Assembly: GCA_010093485.1 (NCBI GenBank)
Contig: MU001511.1
Span: 717,953 to 781,952 of the forward strand
Length of the DNA stretch: 64,000 bases
From: Karstenula rhodostoma CBS 690.94
Lineage: Eukaryota > Ascomycota > Dothideomycetes > Pleosporales > Didymosphaeriaceae
Reading direction: 5' to 3'
Positions 31,214 through 42,717 of this stretch are shown piece after piece. Position 1 is the stretch's first letter. Every line of letters starts with the position of its first letter. The notes under the pieces are model-generated. The model searched no databases. It was not told the DNA's origin and was given only the letters and a program-made list of their open reading frames with translations. The position numbers and the translations under genes are program-made.

Positions 31214-32510
31214 TGACGGGCCCAACACCTACCCAGGACATTGGTGGCTGGCGGATTGCATGGGGATTTAAGTTCTGCCTTGCGTATAGCTGTGCCGTTA
31301 TTGCTATAGCGCAGATTTATTTGGGTCTCGAGCAGGGCGTCTTTAGTGATATCGACACGTTGGATGCGTTGTTGTAAAACTCGAAGTGCGGATCCAGAAC
31401 GCATATGTAAGTTGGCCTTTTCAATTGCGCAAGTGTCTGACGATGCAAGTATCTATTTACACGTAGCAGTTGGTCTCGTCCCGGTCCATACTTCTCGCTG
31501 TTGAACAACTCAACATATCAACTTCACTTCCGGACTTGTCACCGGCGGCATCCTATCGGGAAAATTCGGACGCCGCAGGTGGTTCTTGATAATGTATGTT
31601 TAGCTGAGATTAGCGGCATCATCCTCCTCACGTCGCACAATCGCTGGCAGATGGTCGTCGGCCGCGTCATCGGCATGGAACTTGCACTGGTGCTGGCCCG
31701 AGGTTCCGTGGTTGGGATGTATCAGTCCAACTTACTCTTGGGTTAATTTATTGGCGCACTAGTGATCGGCGGGACTAGCACTCTCTCTGGGGACAAGGCG
31801 TGCCGCATTCCTCGTGGTCTCCTCTTCGTCATTCCGACATTGCTTTTTCTTTGGGGTTTGGTATGTGTCCGAGAGTCCGCCGTGGTTTCTAGCCAAGGGA
31901 GATGAGGAGGGAGCCATGCCGTCTCTTGCGCCAGGGCATCGAGGCTGAGTTTCGTAGCACATTGGACAAGACGGTTGAAAAAAGGCAGCTTCGTGGAGCT
32001 GTTGTATGGAATCAACCTGAAGCGAACTTGGGTCATCGTTGGCGTTAATGTCTCCTTGCAGCCACCGTATACGGGGCATTTTTCATCAAGAGCACTGGTG
32101 TCATCGGTCCCTTCTCCATATCACATCAATATATTTGTGGTATCTGTGCGATACTTATTTGCTAGTACCTGACAGGCTAAACCTCTACGGTGTAGGGTTT
32201 CCTCAATCTGCCGTTTCCCATGCGAGACTGATTTCAACGATAGCCTTCCCATGCTAAAACCGCCTCGGTTCTAAAATTGGACATGAAGACCGGCATCATC
32301 GCTATGATGACTGTATTCATCTTCAGCTTCTCCATCGACTATGCGCCTCCCTCGCACGTTATAGCCGTCGAGATTCCAGCGCAGCATCTGCGTAATAAAA
32401 TCTACGCGGTAGGCGCTGTCTTCAACATCACCATATAGTTTGCCGTCTCTTTCAGCATCACGTATCTCATCAACGCCAACTACGCTGTTGGAGGTGAATG
32501 CTTTGATCTC
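31214..32510 (+). pseudogene. MFS sugar-transporter pseudogene
   Basis: Plus-strand pieces in shifting frames. First an ATG-led fragment (31214-31378, IAWGFKFCLAYSCAVIAIAQ). Then near 31530 SGLVTGGILSGKFGRRRWF, the loop 2-3 signature of sugar porters, followed by RWQMVVGRVIGMELALVLARG (helix 4, normally G-R-x-x-x-G). Then IGALVIGGTST and PRGLLFVIPTLLFLWGL, and near 32330 a helix 10/11 segment with YAPPSHVIAVEIPAQHLRNK, the conserved PAE/S-E-I-P-A-x-x-L-R region. Stops interrupt at 31376, 31743 and 32437, and frames shift between blocks. The order of blocks is that of a complete transporter, so this is one decayed gene, not scattered fragments. It stands first in a row of three decayed genes. 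Confidence 0.8.
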
Positions 32511-33950
32511 GGAACGAAGGATTCCAATATACTCAGGATGAAGTCAAAGTCCCATGATCGCCCATGTAAGAGCCTTGCTGAACTTATCAAACGTTGTTAA
32601 AAGTATAAAAACGACCTTTGGGCATTACTATCTGAATCTGACGTGTTGACGTGAATGGACGTACGACTATCTGTTGGGCTGTGCGGGCCGAGTGTAACTG
32701 ATCGGGAAGGAGAGTTGGAAATGACACTCAGCGCAGTCGAGCTACCGATCAGTGAAAAACCAATGAGCACCTTGTATCTCTCATAAATGCTCATTTGTCC
32801 TGGCTGACTGTTATTTCAACATAGATTTTATGGCGTAACTTGACGCCATGAAAAATCCTTGCGACGATTCTACCCCTATCAACTAATTATCTGCAATTGA
32901 GATGACATCTGGCTTACAGGCGAAACAGCATGGGATCTACCAAAAAAGGTCGCTTGGTGGAGTGTTTATAGGCATAATCAATAGGTTCGCGCCCTTGAAC
33001 ACAAGGTCTAATATTCTGAGCTTGGCCGAAGGCCAGTGTATCGCCATATATCCGCATGTTGCGCTGAGATTTCCGTTAACTAACGAAGGACATCGGTGCA
33101 GAGTACGACGTATAGGACGATTAAGGTACTGGCGTATCACTGCGGAAGCTCTCTATAGTATGAGAATGAAAATCACGATGTTAGTGCAAGCTCAGGGTGT
33201 GCTACAGCAATTGCACCAGCACTGTTGACAATGTCATGGAGCATGATGTCTGATTGCTCGTGCAATGGGATGTATTGTTCTCAATGAGGAAAAAGGAAAG
33301 CTCACGGCAATCAATCTTATGTTATTATATCTTCTTCCTTGTAGATATGAAAACGCGTGTATAGAAACCTAAAGACTAGACACCCCACGTCACTTCAGCT
33401 AGGCTCTTCGACGAAGGATTTGCCTAAGCAATGAGGCAGATGCGCCAACGAAATTTGTTAGCTTCGGACCCCGAGAAACATATATCCGACCCTCATTGAC
33501 ATAGTATCGCCGTATCCAAGCGAGGTGGGGTGTGGGTGAAAATCATCCGTGTGATACAGCGGCGTTGAAACACAGTGGGAAGAAAACCTGTGTTATCATT
33601 GACGGAAGTGCTTTAGCATGTGACTGCTATACATTGACACTGCCTCTGAGGAACTATCGATCCTCCGTGGTAAATTTCGATACCCGATCCTCAATACACC
33701 AGTCTGTCAGCAGCGTGTAATCGGACTCGCCGGACTTGTCCGTAACAGACCCGACAATGAATGTCTGGGGCCACACTACCGCTGTTCTAGCCGTCCGCGC
33801 CGATTGTAACATCAGATTTGGAAGCTATTCACTATGCATCATGCGTTAAGCAATATGCAAGACATACAACTATGCATTACCTGTACGTGCAAGGTCGATG
33901 ATGTTGATACATGTTGGCTGGACGTTAAACTTAAGTTAGTGGGGAAACTA
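32511..33950. other. Gene-poor, AT-richer stretch
   Basis: No frame with motif or coding bias. Consistent with old decayed sequence between the MFS and P450 relics. No terminal repeats of a transposon could be found. Confidence 0.5.
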
Positions 33951-34140
33951 AAGGATTGGGCCGCGCACACGATCTTTAAGCGAGGACAAGGTACAGTCCC
34001 TGGTTCGAAGCCTAGCGTCGCACTGACGTACAGGGTGTGAATGGGCCACGCTCCCGATCTTCTAAGCGAAGACAGGGTAAAATTATTCATGCCCCCTAGC
34101 TCGAACGCCTAGCGTCGCACTAACGGACAGGGTGTGGAAG
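33951..34140 (+). repeat. Two imperfect tandem repeats of about 90 bp
   Basis: Both units start near TGGGCCRCGC, share GATCTT..TAAGCGARGACA, then CCTAGCGTCGCACT and end ACAGGGTGTG. Units at about 33956-34040 and 34041-34136. The first contains GGTTCGAAGCC, which resembles a pol III B box, but no A box or tRNA fold is present. Confidence 0.65.
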
Positions 34141-34191
34141 GGCCAATTTGCATACCATTTTGGTCATTGCAAACCCTGACAACCGGCGAAG

Positions 34192-34277
34192 CTAGGCTTC
34201 CGAGCCCGGGGCGCGACGCACTGACTGGCATTGCACGGTGCTGGGATTGCAGTGTCCTCCCTGGCTCGGAAGCCTAG
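34192..34277. repeat. Perfect 15-bp inverted repeat, 56-bp loop
   Basis: CTAGGCTTCCGAGCC at 34192-34206 and its exact complement GGCTCGGAAGCCTAG at 34263-34277. The arms are variants of the core of the preceding tandem repeats (TTCGAAGCCTAGCG), one copy being inverted. Confidence 0.75.
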
Positions 34278-34289
34278 TGTTAGGCTAAG

Positions 34290-35540
34290 ACGGGAGGATC
34301 GTAGGGGTGGGTTAGCAGAGATATTTTTGTAGATAAATTGTGTAAGCTAAAGAGATTACGCCGCGAAGACCTCGCGCTAAGGCGTTTGAGCCAGATAAGG
34401 TCCCGCGCTGTCACCCTGCCACCGCACACCGTGATCCAAGCCAATCTTGCAGCAAGGTAGGTAATGACGAATTTCTTCAGCGACCCAATCCTGGTATTCC
34501 AGGTACGCTGCAACATTAACAAGAAGATGGTGCAGCACAAAGCGGTGGTGTCGTTGCCAGCGAACGCATAGACGAACATATTGCTGACGATCTCCTCTTC
34601 GCCCAGTGTCGCGATACGCTTCCCTCCAGATACCTCACGGTTCTCCCTCTCACAATCGCGTACTACTGCCGCAACCAAGTGTTGGTTGTTCTGTACACCG
34701 CGCTCGATGTTGATCCTCTCTTCGTTGATCAAGCCAGTGACGTGGGAACGAAGTGTGGCAATCGCGTTTGAGACCTCTTTCCATGAATTTTGTGCGCACC
34801 AAGCTTTCAGTCCCTGGTCGCCACAGATCAAGATGGAAATCTCATTCTCCATGAAGATGCTAAGCAAGTCTCTATACAACTGCGAGTTGTCGTCGGGTTT
34901 CTCTTCTGCTTTTGCGTCGGCGGCACCATGGTATGAGTAAGACTTGTTCAAGATGGCGACAGCCAGGACATTGAGCGTGAATATATTCGTATTGTCTGCA
35001 GTGGTGTTGACCTGTTTATGCTTGAGCCAGTATTCGATCACACCCCGTGCTTGTGATATCGATTATTTTCAGGCAAGTTCGTTGTTCCGTTCCGTTAATG
35101 TGATCCCCGTAATCCTACGATGTTTTTGCCACACTTCGACATTAATAGATGCCTTTTTTTTTCACGTGAAGTGGTTTGAATTGCTCCATATTGCGGCGAA
35201 AACCTGTCCGGCGATGAATCACGTCGGCAAAGACCGACGCATCCCTCACGCAAAGCTAATAGCCTCCTGGCGAAACCGGCATAAAGGCAGAGTCTAGTTC
35301 CCGATGCACGACATAACGCTCGTCTGGTTCCGATACCCCAGTCACGACATTCGAACACGACATAACTGATCCATTATACGTGTAATAGCAGGCCAATCGT
35401 CTCCGCTTTCTTCTGCTTAGCCTGGAGTAAGAGTGCGGACCAAAGAAAGAATAAGTCGGCTACTGCTAGAAGGCTTAATACTATAGCAGCGAACATCGTG
35501 GGATGATGGAGGGAAGTTGTAGTGATGAATGACAGTTGGT
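34290..35540 (-). pseudogene. Cytochrome P450 pseudogene
   Basis: Minus-strand relic. At about 35500-35380 an N-terminal anchor (MFAAIVLSLLAVADLFFLW) is followed by QAKQKKAETIGLLLHV, like the K-A-R-x-T-G-L-P segment after a P450 anchor, then a TAA. The main frame (35041-34280) has FTLNVLAVAILNKSYSYHG, a long C-to-H helix region, and the I-helix oxygen-binding motif FAGNDTT. Just after LLM the frame shifts by one base: the continuation NVAAYLEYQDWVAEEIRHYL is read in another frame near 34510-34450. The K-helix ExxR and the haem-binding FxxGxRxCxG are absent. So the gene lacks its active site and cannot be functional. Confidence 0.8.
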
Positions 35541-35826
35541 ACTGGCGAAGGTGCGTGAATTTCAAGTAAATGTGTACCCTACAAGCAAGAAAAGGGAAGC
35601 CAAATTAAAGTGGATCGGGACGAGTCGAGTAGGAGGTTACCGCCGGAGTAGAATTGCCAAGTATGAACTTCGTTAGGAATCCCGAACGAACTATGAAAGG
35701 CACTTTCGCCGTGCTTTTATATTCTTCGTCGGGCTTTAGAAAGTAAAGATGAGTTTATTGGCTTTCTTCTACAGACTCGGTGACCAGGTCACGTATTAAC
35801 GAGTAAGTTGGTGGGTTGTAACCACC

Positions 35827-36478
35827 GTGACTGTAGCGGCTGGAATTTCTTGCTTGGGTACCGTCCAAAACCACTGCTTGGCAGATTCATTGGTGAGAGT
35901 GTCAGAGAAATCCTTAGGCGGAGAAGCAATCAGGGTCCAGGATGTCACACTCAAGGTCAATTGCGCGTTGGATGATGTTACGGACACGATGAGTATGTAC
36001 AGATCTACGTTTCAGAACACGGTAGATTCGCCAACGCTCGACCATGGTTATTTTATTATGCTACCAATTTCGATCCTTGAAACGTGCAGATCAGTACCTC
36101 ACAGCGACTCGCGTTGGGTGGCGCCTTTTCGCTGGTTGCCATCACTATAACGATCGCGATAGCGCGTCACGGTTACCACGTACAGCCTCAACATCAGCCG
36201 CAAAAACGAGCAAGTACAATCGAAATAGTTATACACCTAACATTTCGTCGAGCCTGCAGTCGGTAATCTCCTCATCATCAACGATACCCACACATTCTCT
36301 GCCTCGGCAGCCATCCTCATTGCCAGTATAGCCTCGTTCAGAACACTCTTCGCCACCAAGGAGCGCAGTCGTGAGGTTCAAGCAGCTCTACAAGGAGACT
36401 GGGACTTAGATGGCAGCCCCGGTGTCGTCAACCCCCACGTCGCGCAAGGCACTTCCAAAACTCGCTGTTTAGCACTGT
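35827..36478 (+). pseudogene. PTH11-like (rhodopsin-domain) receptor pseudogene
   Basis: Plus strand. KVNCALDDVTDTM matches the N-x-x-L-D-x-x-T-D signature of the fungal rhodopsin-like domain, then FIMLPISILETC. A one-base shift leads to ISTSQRLALGGAFSLVAITI, a second shift to VTVTTYSLNISRKNE with a TAG, and the last part, SAAILIASIASFRTLFAT, runs to a stop at 36478 with a charged tail. The helices are in the right order for the C-terminal half of a seven-helix PTH11/SAT4-type membrane protein. At least two frameshifts and one stop make it a pseudogene. The first three helices are not found. Confidence 0.75.
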
Positions 36479-37302
36479 AAGGAGCGCAGATGGCGACATG
36501 GACAAGCTGAAGAGTGTCACGGAAAGCATGCCGTGTAATGGTTGAGATATTGGAGATTCCATGTCACAGAAATCTTGCCAATGGTCGGATGAAACGCCCA
36601 CCCTTAACGTCTGTGGACTGATACCCGCGAATGAGGCATATACGTGAGGGGGCCTGAGAAAGAGTGTGGAGAAAAATCAACACTAGAGATGATGCTCTTA
36701 CATCTTTTGGAGTTCACTATGCGATAAAATGTTTGGATATTCCATGATGTTGATTGATTGAGGTAACAGTCGATAAAGCCAACGAGGTCTCTAATTTCCA
36801 CTTCCAAATCCATTAGATTTCCAGTCCGGTGCTCTTCCTGTGTTTCATCAATGAATACTTCGCGATCAAGTAGCAGCATGCAAAGCTGTTCTTTGGTCGT
36901 GTCCTTCCGCACGGGAGAATCAGATCAATTGACCACAGCATTGTGCATGGAGGAATACGTCAAACACACAAATACGCGTCAAAATGACACACACGCACCA
37001 AGTGCCGACTAACACAACGCAACACAGTTTCGAATTTCCAATCTCTAGATTGTATTCGCGCGCTTTTGCAAGCCGCGGCAAAACGCAGTAAAGGAACTCG
37101 ATGGGGTGCCAAAACATAAAGATTCCAAACAGCCCAAAAGTCATAGGAGCAAACCCATTCAACAGCGAAGGTTCACATCATGTCGACCAAACGTGCCCTA
37201 CACAGTCTCCGCATACTAGCAATTTCGATCCAAGGCGGCAGCCCCCACGCGATGGATTTCAGAACCAAAAGTTACCAAGCCACCGCAGCCCGCCCATGGC
37301 CT
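36479..37302. other. Stretch with one doubtful 100-codon frame
   Basis: A minus-strand frame from 36912 to 36604 has coding-like composition (LCMLLLDREVFIDETQEEH, FIDCYLNQSTSWN) but only a GTG start and a possible donor GTAAGA near 36702. It may be a relic exon; no family recognised. Otherwise nothing. Confidence 0.35.
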
Positions 37303-38372
37303 TCAGCAGCCCATAGATGTTGTGTAGTAGTCCCACGGATCCCAGGTGCTCTTGTACTGATCCAAAACCACCGGTAGGTATTTCTCAGACCAGTCCCCGA
37401 AATAATCGCTCGTCACGTGCGCCTTGCGGTCTTCCCAGTAGGCCGGGAGCCAGCCTGCTTGTTCCCAGTCCACAATTGCCACGACTCGATGCGGCGTAGA
37501 TGTTGATAAGATAATGTTACTTCGATGGAGATCTCCATGGGTGAACACGATTTCGCTGTTGTCGGGAAGATCCTGGCGGTAGGGATCGGGCACGCTGATG
37601 GTAGGGTCGGGCATCGGCCGTTTATACAGGGAGGTGAACCACTCGTGGAATTCCTTCACAGAGGTGAATGGCCCGGCTTCCGCCATGTATCGGGGATTGA
37701 TAGCTCTATCGTAGAGAGTACCACGTGCAATAGTACCTGCGTGTTTGATGTGAATACTCAGCGGTACGTTGCAGATGTGAAGATGCGGGCTTACTGACCG
37801 ACAAAAGTGTCACTGGGATCTTGCTTGAGCTGGCGCATTGCATCGCACATTGCGCGAAGCTCGCGGCAAATGCGCAAACGGTCGTCCTCTTCCATCTCCG
37901 GCCAACATTGTTCTAAAGTCCTACCACTTATTGCCTCCATGTAGAGAAAAACTTGGTCTCCATCAGTACGCCACCCGTAGATTTCGGGAACCGGTACGGC
38001 GTTTCCTAGGTAGTGTCGCATCGCGTAAAGAGTTTGGCCTTCCGCGATTCTCATCTCGCATCCCCATTTGACGTATAGATTCATAGACTCAAACACCGCA
38101 GGCGAGGGCCGCAAGTTCAAGCCAGTGGAGACGCATCTCCTTTTGTTTCCCCAATGGGTGCCAGCAAGATATTGGGCACGTGCTTGTGAGCGGACCTCAT
38201 CTGGTGATGGCAACCGATCGTGATGCTGGAAAAATGAGGAGCTTTTGACATCGAAATTTGCGTCCCCGGGAACTTTTTGGGATTTCCATGAGACAAACTT
38301 GACTGACAGATGTCGGGGAGGGTTAAAGAAGACGTACCTTGGAGCGCGTTGACGGAGCTCATGACGGACCAC
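37303..38372 (-). CDS. APH-family phosphotransferase (5' end uncertain)
   Basis: Exons about 38372-37799 and 37736-37303 joined over a 62-bp intron (GTCAGT..CAG). Splicing connects DTFVG to TIARGTLYDRAINPRYM. The N-lobe has VPVPEIYGW and VFLYMEAISGRTLEQCW, typical of fungal aminoglycoside-phosphotransferase-like kinases. The catalytic loop reads FTHGDLHRSNII (HGD-x-x-x-x-N) and the metal-binding site AIVDWEQAGW. Such proteins phosphorylate small molecules of unknown nature; resistance to aminoglycosides is not implied. The frame begins with GTG and no upstream ATG joins cleanly; an ATG exon (MSSVNALQ) with a GTACGT donor at about 38335 would need a 35-bp intron. About 335 aa as drawn. Active-site residues are intact, so it is probably functional. 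Confidence 0.75.
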
Positions 38373-39809
38373 GACACCGGAGGCCCGCGGTTAAAGGCAG
38401 GTTCGTGTTATGCGAGCCGACGAGTGAGAAGTTGTTCAAAATAGTAGCGGATAGGAACAGAATACAATCGGGTTGAATGTTTTTTAGAGGCGAATGGGGA
38501 CAATGAACGCGAGCTGTCCTGACCAAGGTTTTATGGCGAGCCGCCAAGGCTTTCTTGCTTACCTAATACTTACAACGCTTCTTTTGCGTTACTTTTAGGC
38601 AGCAGTCTATATTTGTCTACTAATCTGTAGGACTCTCCTTTGTAGTTCGTGTTAATAATCAGAAACTCAACATGAACGCGATCGAACGGACGAGGACACG
38701 GGCCATCCTAGGTACTATTTATAGAAACCCCTCCTGATTATGCCGAGGTGATAAGGTCGATAAGGTAATCACCTAGTAACTCCAATGAAGTGCAAAACTG
38801 TGGTCGGTATTTATTCCTGAACCGTAGGCAACGCACCCTTGACCAATGGCCATGGCGAAGTATCACCGCAGATTCGAGTTGTTAACACCAAGCGCTCAGT
38901 CTCGTACCTCCGAATTACGACCGCCCGAGTACTCTTGCACAAATGCTGCAAGCAAGGCAGACTTTAGACAAGGCTGCTTCTCATGGTCTCAGGTGAGATC
39001 CATAGTGGACCCACTGCCGAGCTTATGAAAATCATTATATGGAGTGTCAGGAGGAGGCACAATGATCACTTTGATCCAGGACGAGCTGGTATCCAATCCA
39101 TTTCCTTGATGAAGCATCAACATGAGGAACGATGATGATAGAATGCGGCTCTGGGTAAGGCGCAGCAAGTGGTCTAGTCTCGACAAAGTGAAGCGAAGGG
39201 TATATTGGTGGATGGGCTGGATATACCGTGAGCCACGATACGCGCTTCAGTTCGATAAGTGTGGACGACTAGCTGACGAGAGTAACCTGCTTCTCTATAG
39301 ATCTAAATGACAGGCAAAACTCATTCAACCGAGGCACATGTCGAGCTTTGTTTAGTTAGGAGAGAGTAGCTCAAATTGAGATAGACTCAACATCATCTAG
39401 TCGACGCGCCGTCACAACCGTCAACCAAACTTCAGAGCAGCGCGCCGCTCCTCCACAGAGCCGGTCCCCCGGATTACCCGGTCCAACAGCCTCCTAATCC
39501 AGATAGACTCAAAAAGTCTCCACATTTCCTTCTACGCCGCAGGCAAAATTGACCTTGCTCGGTTTCAAGTAAACGCGCGCGACACATCGATTTCCCACTG
39601 GCTAGCCTTCGAGGCAAGCTTGAACCTTGAGAATACATAAAGCTCTCACTTCAATTCGTATACTCCAATATTGTCCATCATCATCTTGATCTTCAGGTTT
39701 CACCTCCACATCTACTCTACCTCAAATCTTCCACATTTTCTGGTTGTCTTTGTTAAATAACATTTCCTGTTGCATATCAGTCACTGTCCTTCCTTAAAGA
39801 AAGGAAAAT
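38373..39809. other. Intergenic stretch, no gene seen
   Basis: No frame with motif or splice support. The last ~150 bp before 39810 are pyrimidine-rich with CACCTCCACATCTACTC-type sequence, as in fungal core promoters. Confidence 0.5.
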
Positions 39810-40307
39810 ATGGCGCGAACGATCTACTTGGCTGTCTTCTCGAATGGGAGCAAACCGGCTCACTGGGCTATTTGGCTCCCCTCCCCAAAGAATCATGAAG
39901 TGGGAAAGTTGGTTCATGTTACTGGAAACCCGGCTACTGGATTTTATCTAGAGTTTAAGCGCAACTATGACTTCAGCACGACATATCGTGGTTATCGAAT
40001 CTTAGCCTTGGCACAGGTCAACGACCAATTCGTCAAGGACACTACAGAATTGGAAGGAAAAGATACAACAGCCCGCGACCGTCTTGAATCAACAGCCACT
40101 GTCGTGCCGCCTCCGGGTCGCAGCGCCAACCCATTTGACCCAGCGGTGAGAAGATCCCAGCAGCACACATCCCACCACCACTAACACCCTCTGTAGGCCC
40201 CCAATTGCCAGAATTGGATATTTGATTTTGTTGAGAAGCTTATCGCCGACGGATCCATCACAGGCGATTCCCGCACAGTCCTGCAAAATGCGCCCAAAAG
40301 GCTTTGA
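39810..40307 (+). CDS. Small orphan protein with HW...NCQNW pattern (DUF6914-like)
   Basis: Two exons, 39810-40145 and 40197-40307, intron 51 bp (GTGAGA..TAG); 148 aa. It opens TIYLAVFSNGSKPAHWAIWL, continues with GKLVHVTGNPATGFYLEFKRN, and after splicing ends with APNCQNWIFDFVEKLIADG. The combination of an early His-Trp, a central G-x-L-x-H-V-x-G and a late N-C-Q-x-W recurs in a widespread fungal family (I believe DUF6914). The spacing of His and Cys resembles papain-like NlpC/PPPDE folds, where such residues form the active site; that is inference. No signal peptide. It stands alone between the decayed block and the EI24-like gene. Splicing is supported because it restores the NCQ(N)W motif. 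Confidence 0.7.
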
Positions 40308-41681
40308 AGGCCATCCCTGCCATCTACCGCTCACGCATCGTCTGGAGTCACTGAAAGAAGAGGTCACTAGCTGGATACAACGTTTGAAGATAACTCCTAT
40401 AGAAAATGAGTATAAGAAATCGATCAACGCTCTACATATAAATCCTATGTTGAGAATGTACCCACCTGCCCCTTGTATGATGCTCTCTCCTTTCATCTCT
40501 CAAACCCCCCAATTTGGAGATTCACAGTAGCGACAATAAATACGTACAGATACCCGAACGCGATTCCACAGTGTTGCACCACTGTCAGAAAGGCTCTACG
40601 CTACGAACAGCCTAGCCATATGGCTGCCTCCTACGGTAGGCAGTGGATGACACGCAGCGAGCCTTGTCGAATGTTGGTAATCGGCCTATTGACAGGCACG
40701 CGCAGCCACTCTCTATATTTGCCCTAACCAAATGTGTTCTTGCCATCTGAGATACCTCAACTACAACTTAATAGAGTGTTTAGCAACCATAATCACTGTC
40801 AAACATTCGTGGATTGTAGCAGCGCCTTTCGTGCGGTGTTGCTGTCGCACAATGTTGAACTGCAGGATCCCTATTCAAAAGTTCCCAGGGTCGCCTGAGC
40901 TAGTTGTCCTCCTATCATTATGTATCCTACGCATTCCAGTCACGAGGCTAGCCCATTTTGGTATCACCCTCAGCGCTTGTCTTGTATGGCTTGTGGCATG
41001 CTTATCAACAACCGTGAAATCCAGAAAACAATGAAGAATTGCCTATCTGACGATGATACGACTACCTAGATCCAACACCGTCGGTCTGTCGAGACTGGGA
41101 GTGTCTTGCCATTAATCATCTCCATCAGCGAGAGCGAGCCCCGTCTAAGCGCAGCGTTGATCTTTTTCGTTATGAACTGTATCATGACCATGGCTACCGC
41201 CCAGCTGGCACGGTTTCATCTGGCTCCGGTGCCCTCTATCGGGCGTATCGCTTAGTCATACGTGATAGGCTTATGATCCTGACGTATGTTTCCCATACAG
41301 CATATGCCCAGCCTCACGGCGTGTATCACAACAAGCTCAGCACAGTCCATGGGGATTGGAAGATGTTCTCGTACCAAGGATCAGGAATTATAAGTATGAG
41401 AAAGGCTTGCATGTGTCAAGGCCAGCCCAGGAGATTCCCCCGCGCCCACGGCGGCTTCCACGGGTATCTATACCGCCCATCCGATGCCTGTTGCACATAC
41501 GGTTCTGGCCGTGCCTAATGCCTGACCGTGCCGGTGCTCCTCATCGTAACGGGACCATTATGGGCATACGAACAGGGATGCAACTGGCTTGTGCGCACGA
41601 GGTTAGCAACCAGCGTAGTGCAACCCGGACGTCATTCAAGTTGGGGAAATGTGAAGAGAGGTGGAGGGCGCGAAGTCCTCA
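40308..41681. other. Intergenic stretch, no gene seen
   Basis: Frames up to 100 codons on the plus strand lack motifs. Nothing supportable. Confidence 0.5.
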
Positions 41682-42717
41682 CTACAACTCTTTCCTCGAT
41701 GCCGCCTCCGCCTGGCTGCGAAGTCCCGGCGCGGTAGTCTCGCCCGGTGCCTTTTTCTGCTCAATGTCCGCGGCCCACAGCGCGGCGCCGACGGTGTTGG
41801 TGAAACTGAAGAAGATGCCTGCCACGGGGACGAGCTCGAGGAGGACGGCGGGGATTCCGAAGCTGCGACGCGTTAGCATTTCCACGTACCCGTGCAAACA
41901 AGCCACCACACATACCTCGTGTAAGCCGCCTTCCTGCTCTCAATAAACTCCTCTTTCTGGTGCTTGCTCATCTGCTTGAGTTGGAAATACCTCGCGTGCG
42001 CTGTGGGTCCGAACTTCCTGCCCTGCAAGATGACGAAGAGAACAGTGCCCACAACGGGAATCAGGTTCAGCGGCAGGTACAAGAAATACCTGATGATTGC
42101 CTTCGGGGTAAATCGCTCAAATGGCTTCTTGGTGATCTTGCCGAGTCGCGCCATGTAGTCGCTTCCGCCCTTCATCTGGCGCTCTTGGGAGACGAGCGCT
42201 TGTTGATCACGCGCGAGCAGCGTGCCGTCGAAGGTGTCGATGAGGGCATCGTCGATGAGGAAGTTCTTGGAGAGGACGTTGAAGACGGTGGAGGCTTCGG
42301 ACAGGACGAGCAGGATGGTGGAAACGATGGCGAGGGGGCCGTTGAAAACGGAAAGGACAGCGGCTTGCGGGACATAGGTCACGGCAAACATGAAGACCGT
42401 GACGCCGAGACCGAGAGAGATTGTCGGGACGAGCTTGTCGGCGAGGGGGCGCCAGAGGGCGCGGTGCGTGAAGAAGAAGGCGATGCCCTGGTATCCATGT
42501 TAGTAGGTGTATGTATCGCTTTCGGTGGAGAATCTGGAGTGGGAATTTCGGTTATACAGTAGTATGTATAGCCCAGGCGGTGCTGTTGGTGTTGTTACTG
42601 CTGTCCTGGACTTACTTTGAGGGGATAAAGGTACGCAGCAGAACGCGCTGCATCCACTGCGAGCACTCTCGCCTGCTCGATCTCCTCCTTCACGACGTCC
42701 TTGAGTTTGTCCGACAT
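41682..42717 (-). CDS. EI24-domain membrane protein, RRT8/LDS-like
   Basis: Three exons: 42717-42616, 42487-41916, 41862-41682; introns 128 and 53 bp; 284 aa. After a soluble amphipathic start (34 aa) come at least four hydrophobic segments: LVPTISLGLGVTVFMFAVTYV, FNGPLAIVSTILLVLSEAS, IIRYFLYLPLNLIPVVGTVLFVI and IPAVLLELVPVAGIFFSFTN. The segment LNLIPVVGTVLFVILQGRKFG and the charged helix after it match the EI24-like fungal proteins related to yeast Rrt8, Lds1 and Lds2, which sit on lipid droplets and the spore wall or outer membrane. Function here is unknown; a lipid-droplet or ER location is inferred. The third exon follows a GTATGT donor; without splicing the frame ends early. Tail is Ala/Glu/Lys-rich. 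Confidence 0.82.

Noticed and set aside
33995..34012. Possible tRNA (GGTTCGAAGCC B-box-like)
   Set aside because: No A box, no cloverleaf arms, no acceptor stem.
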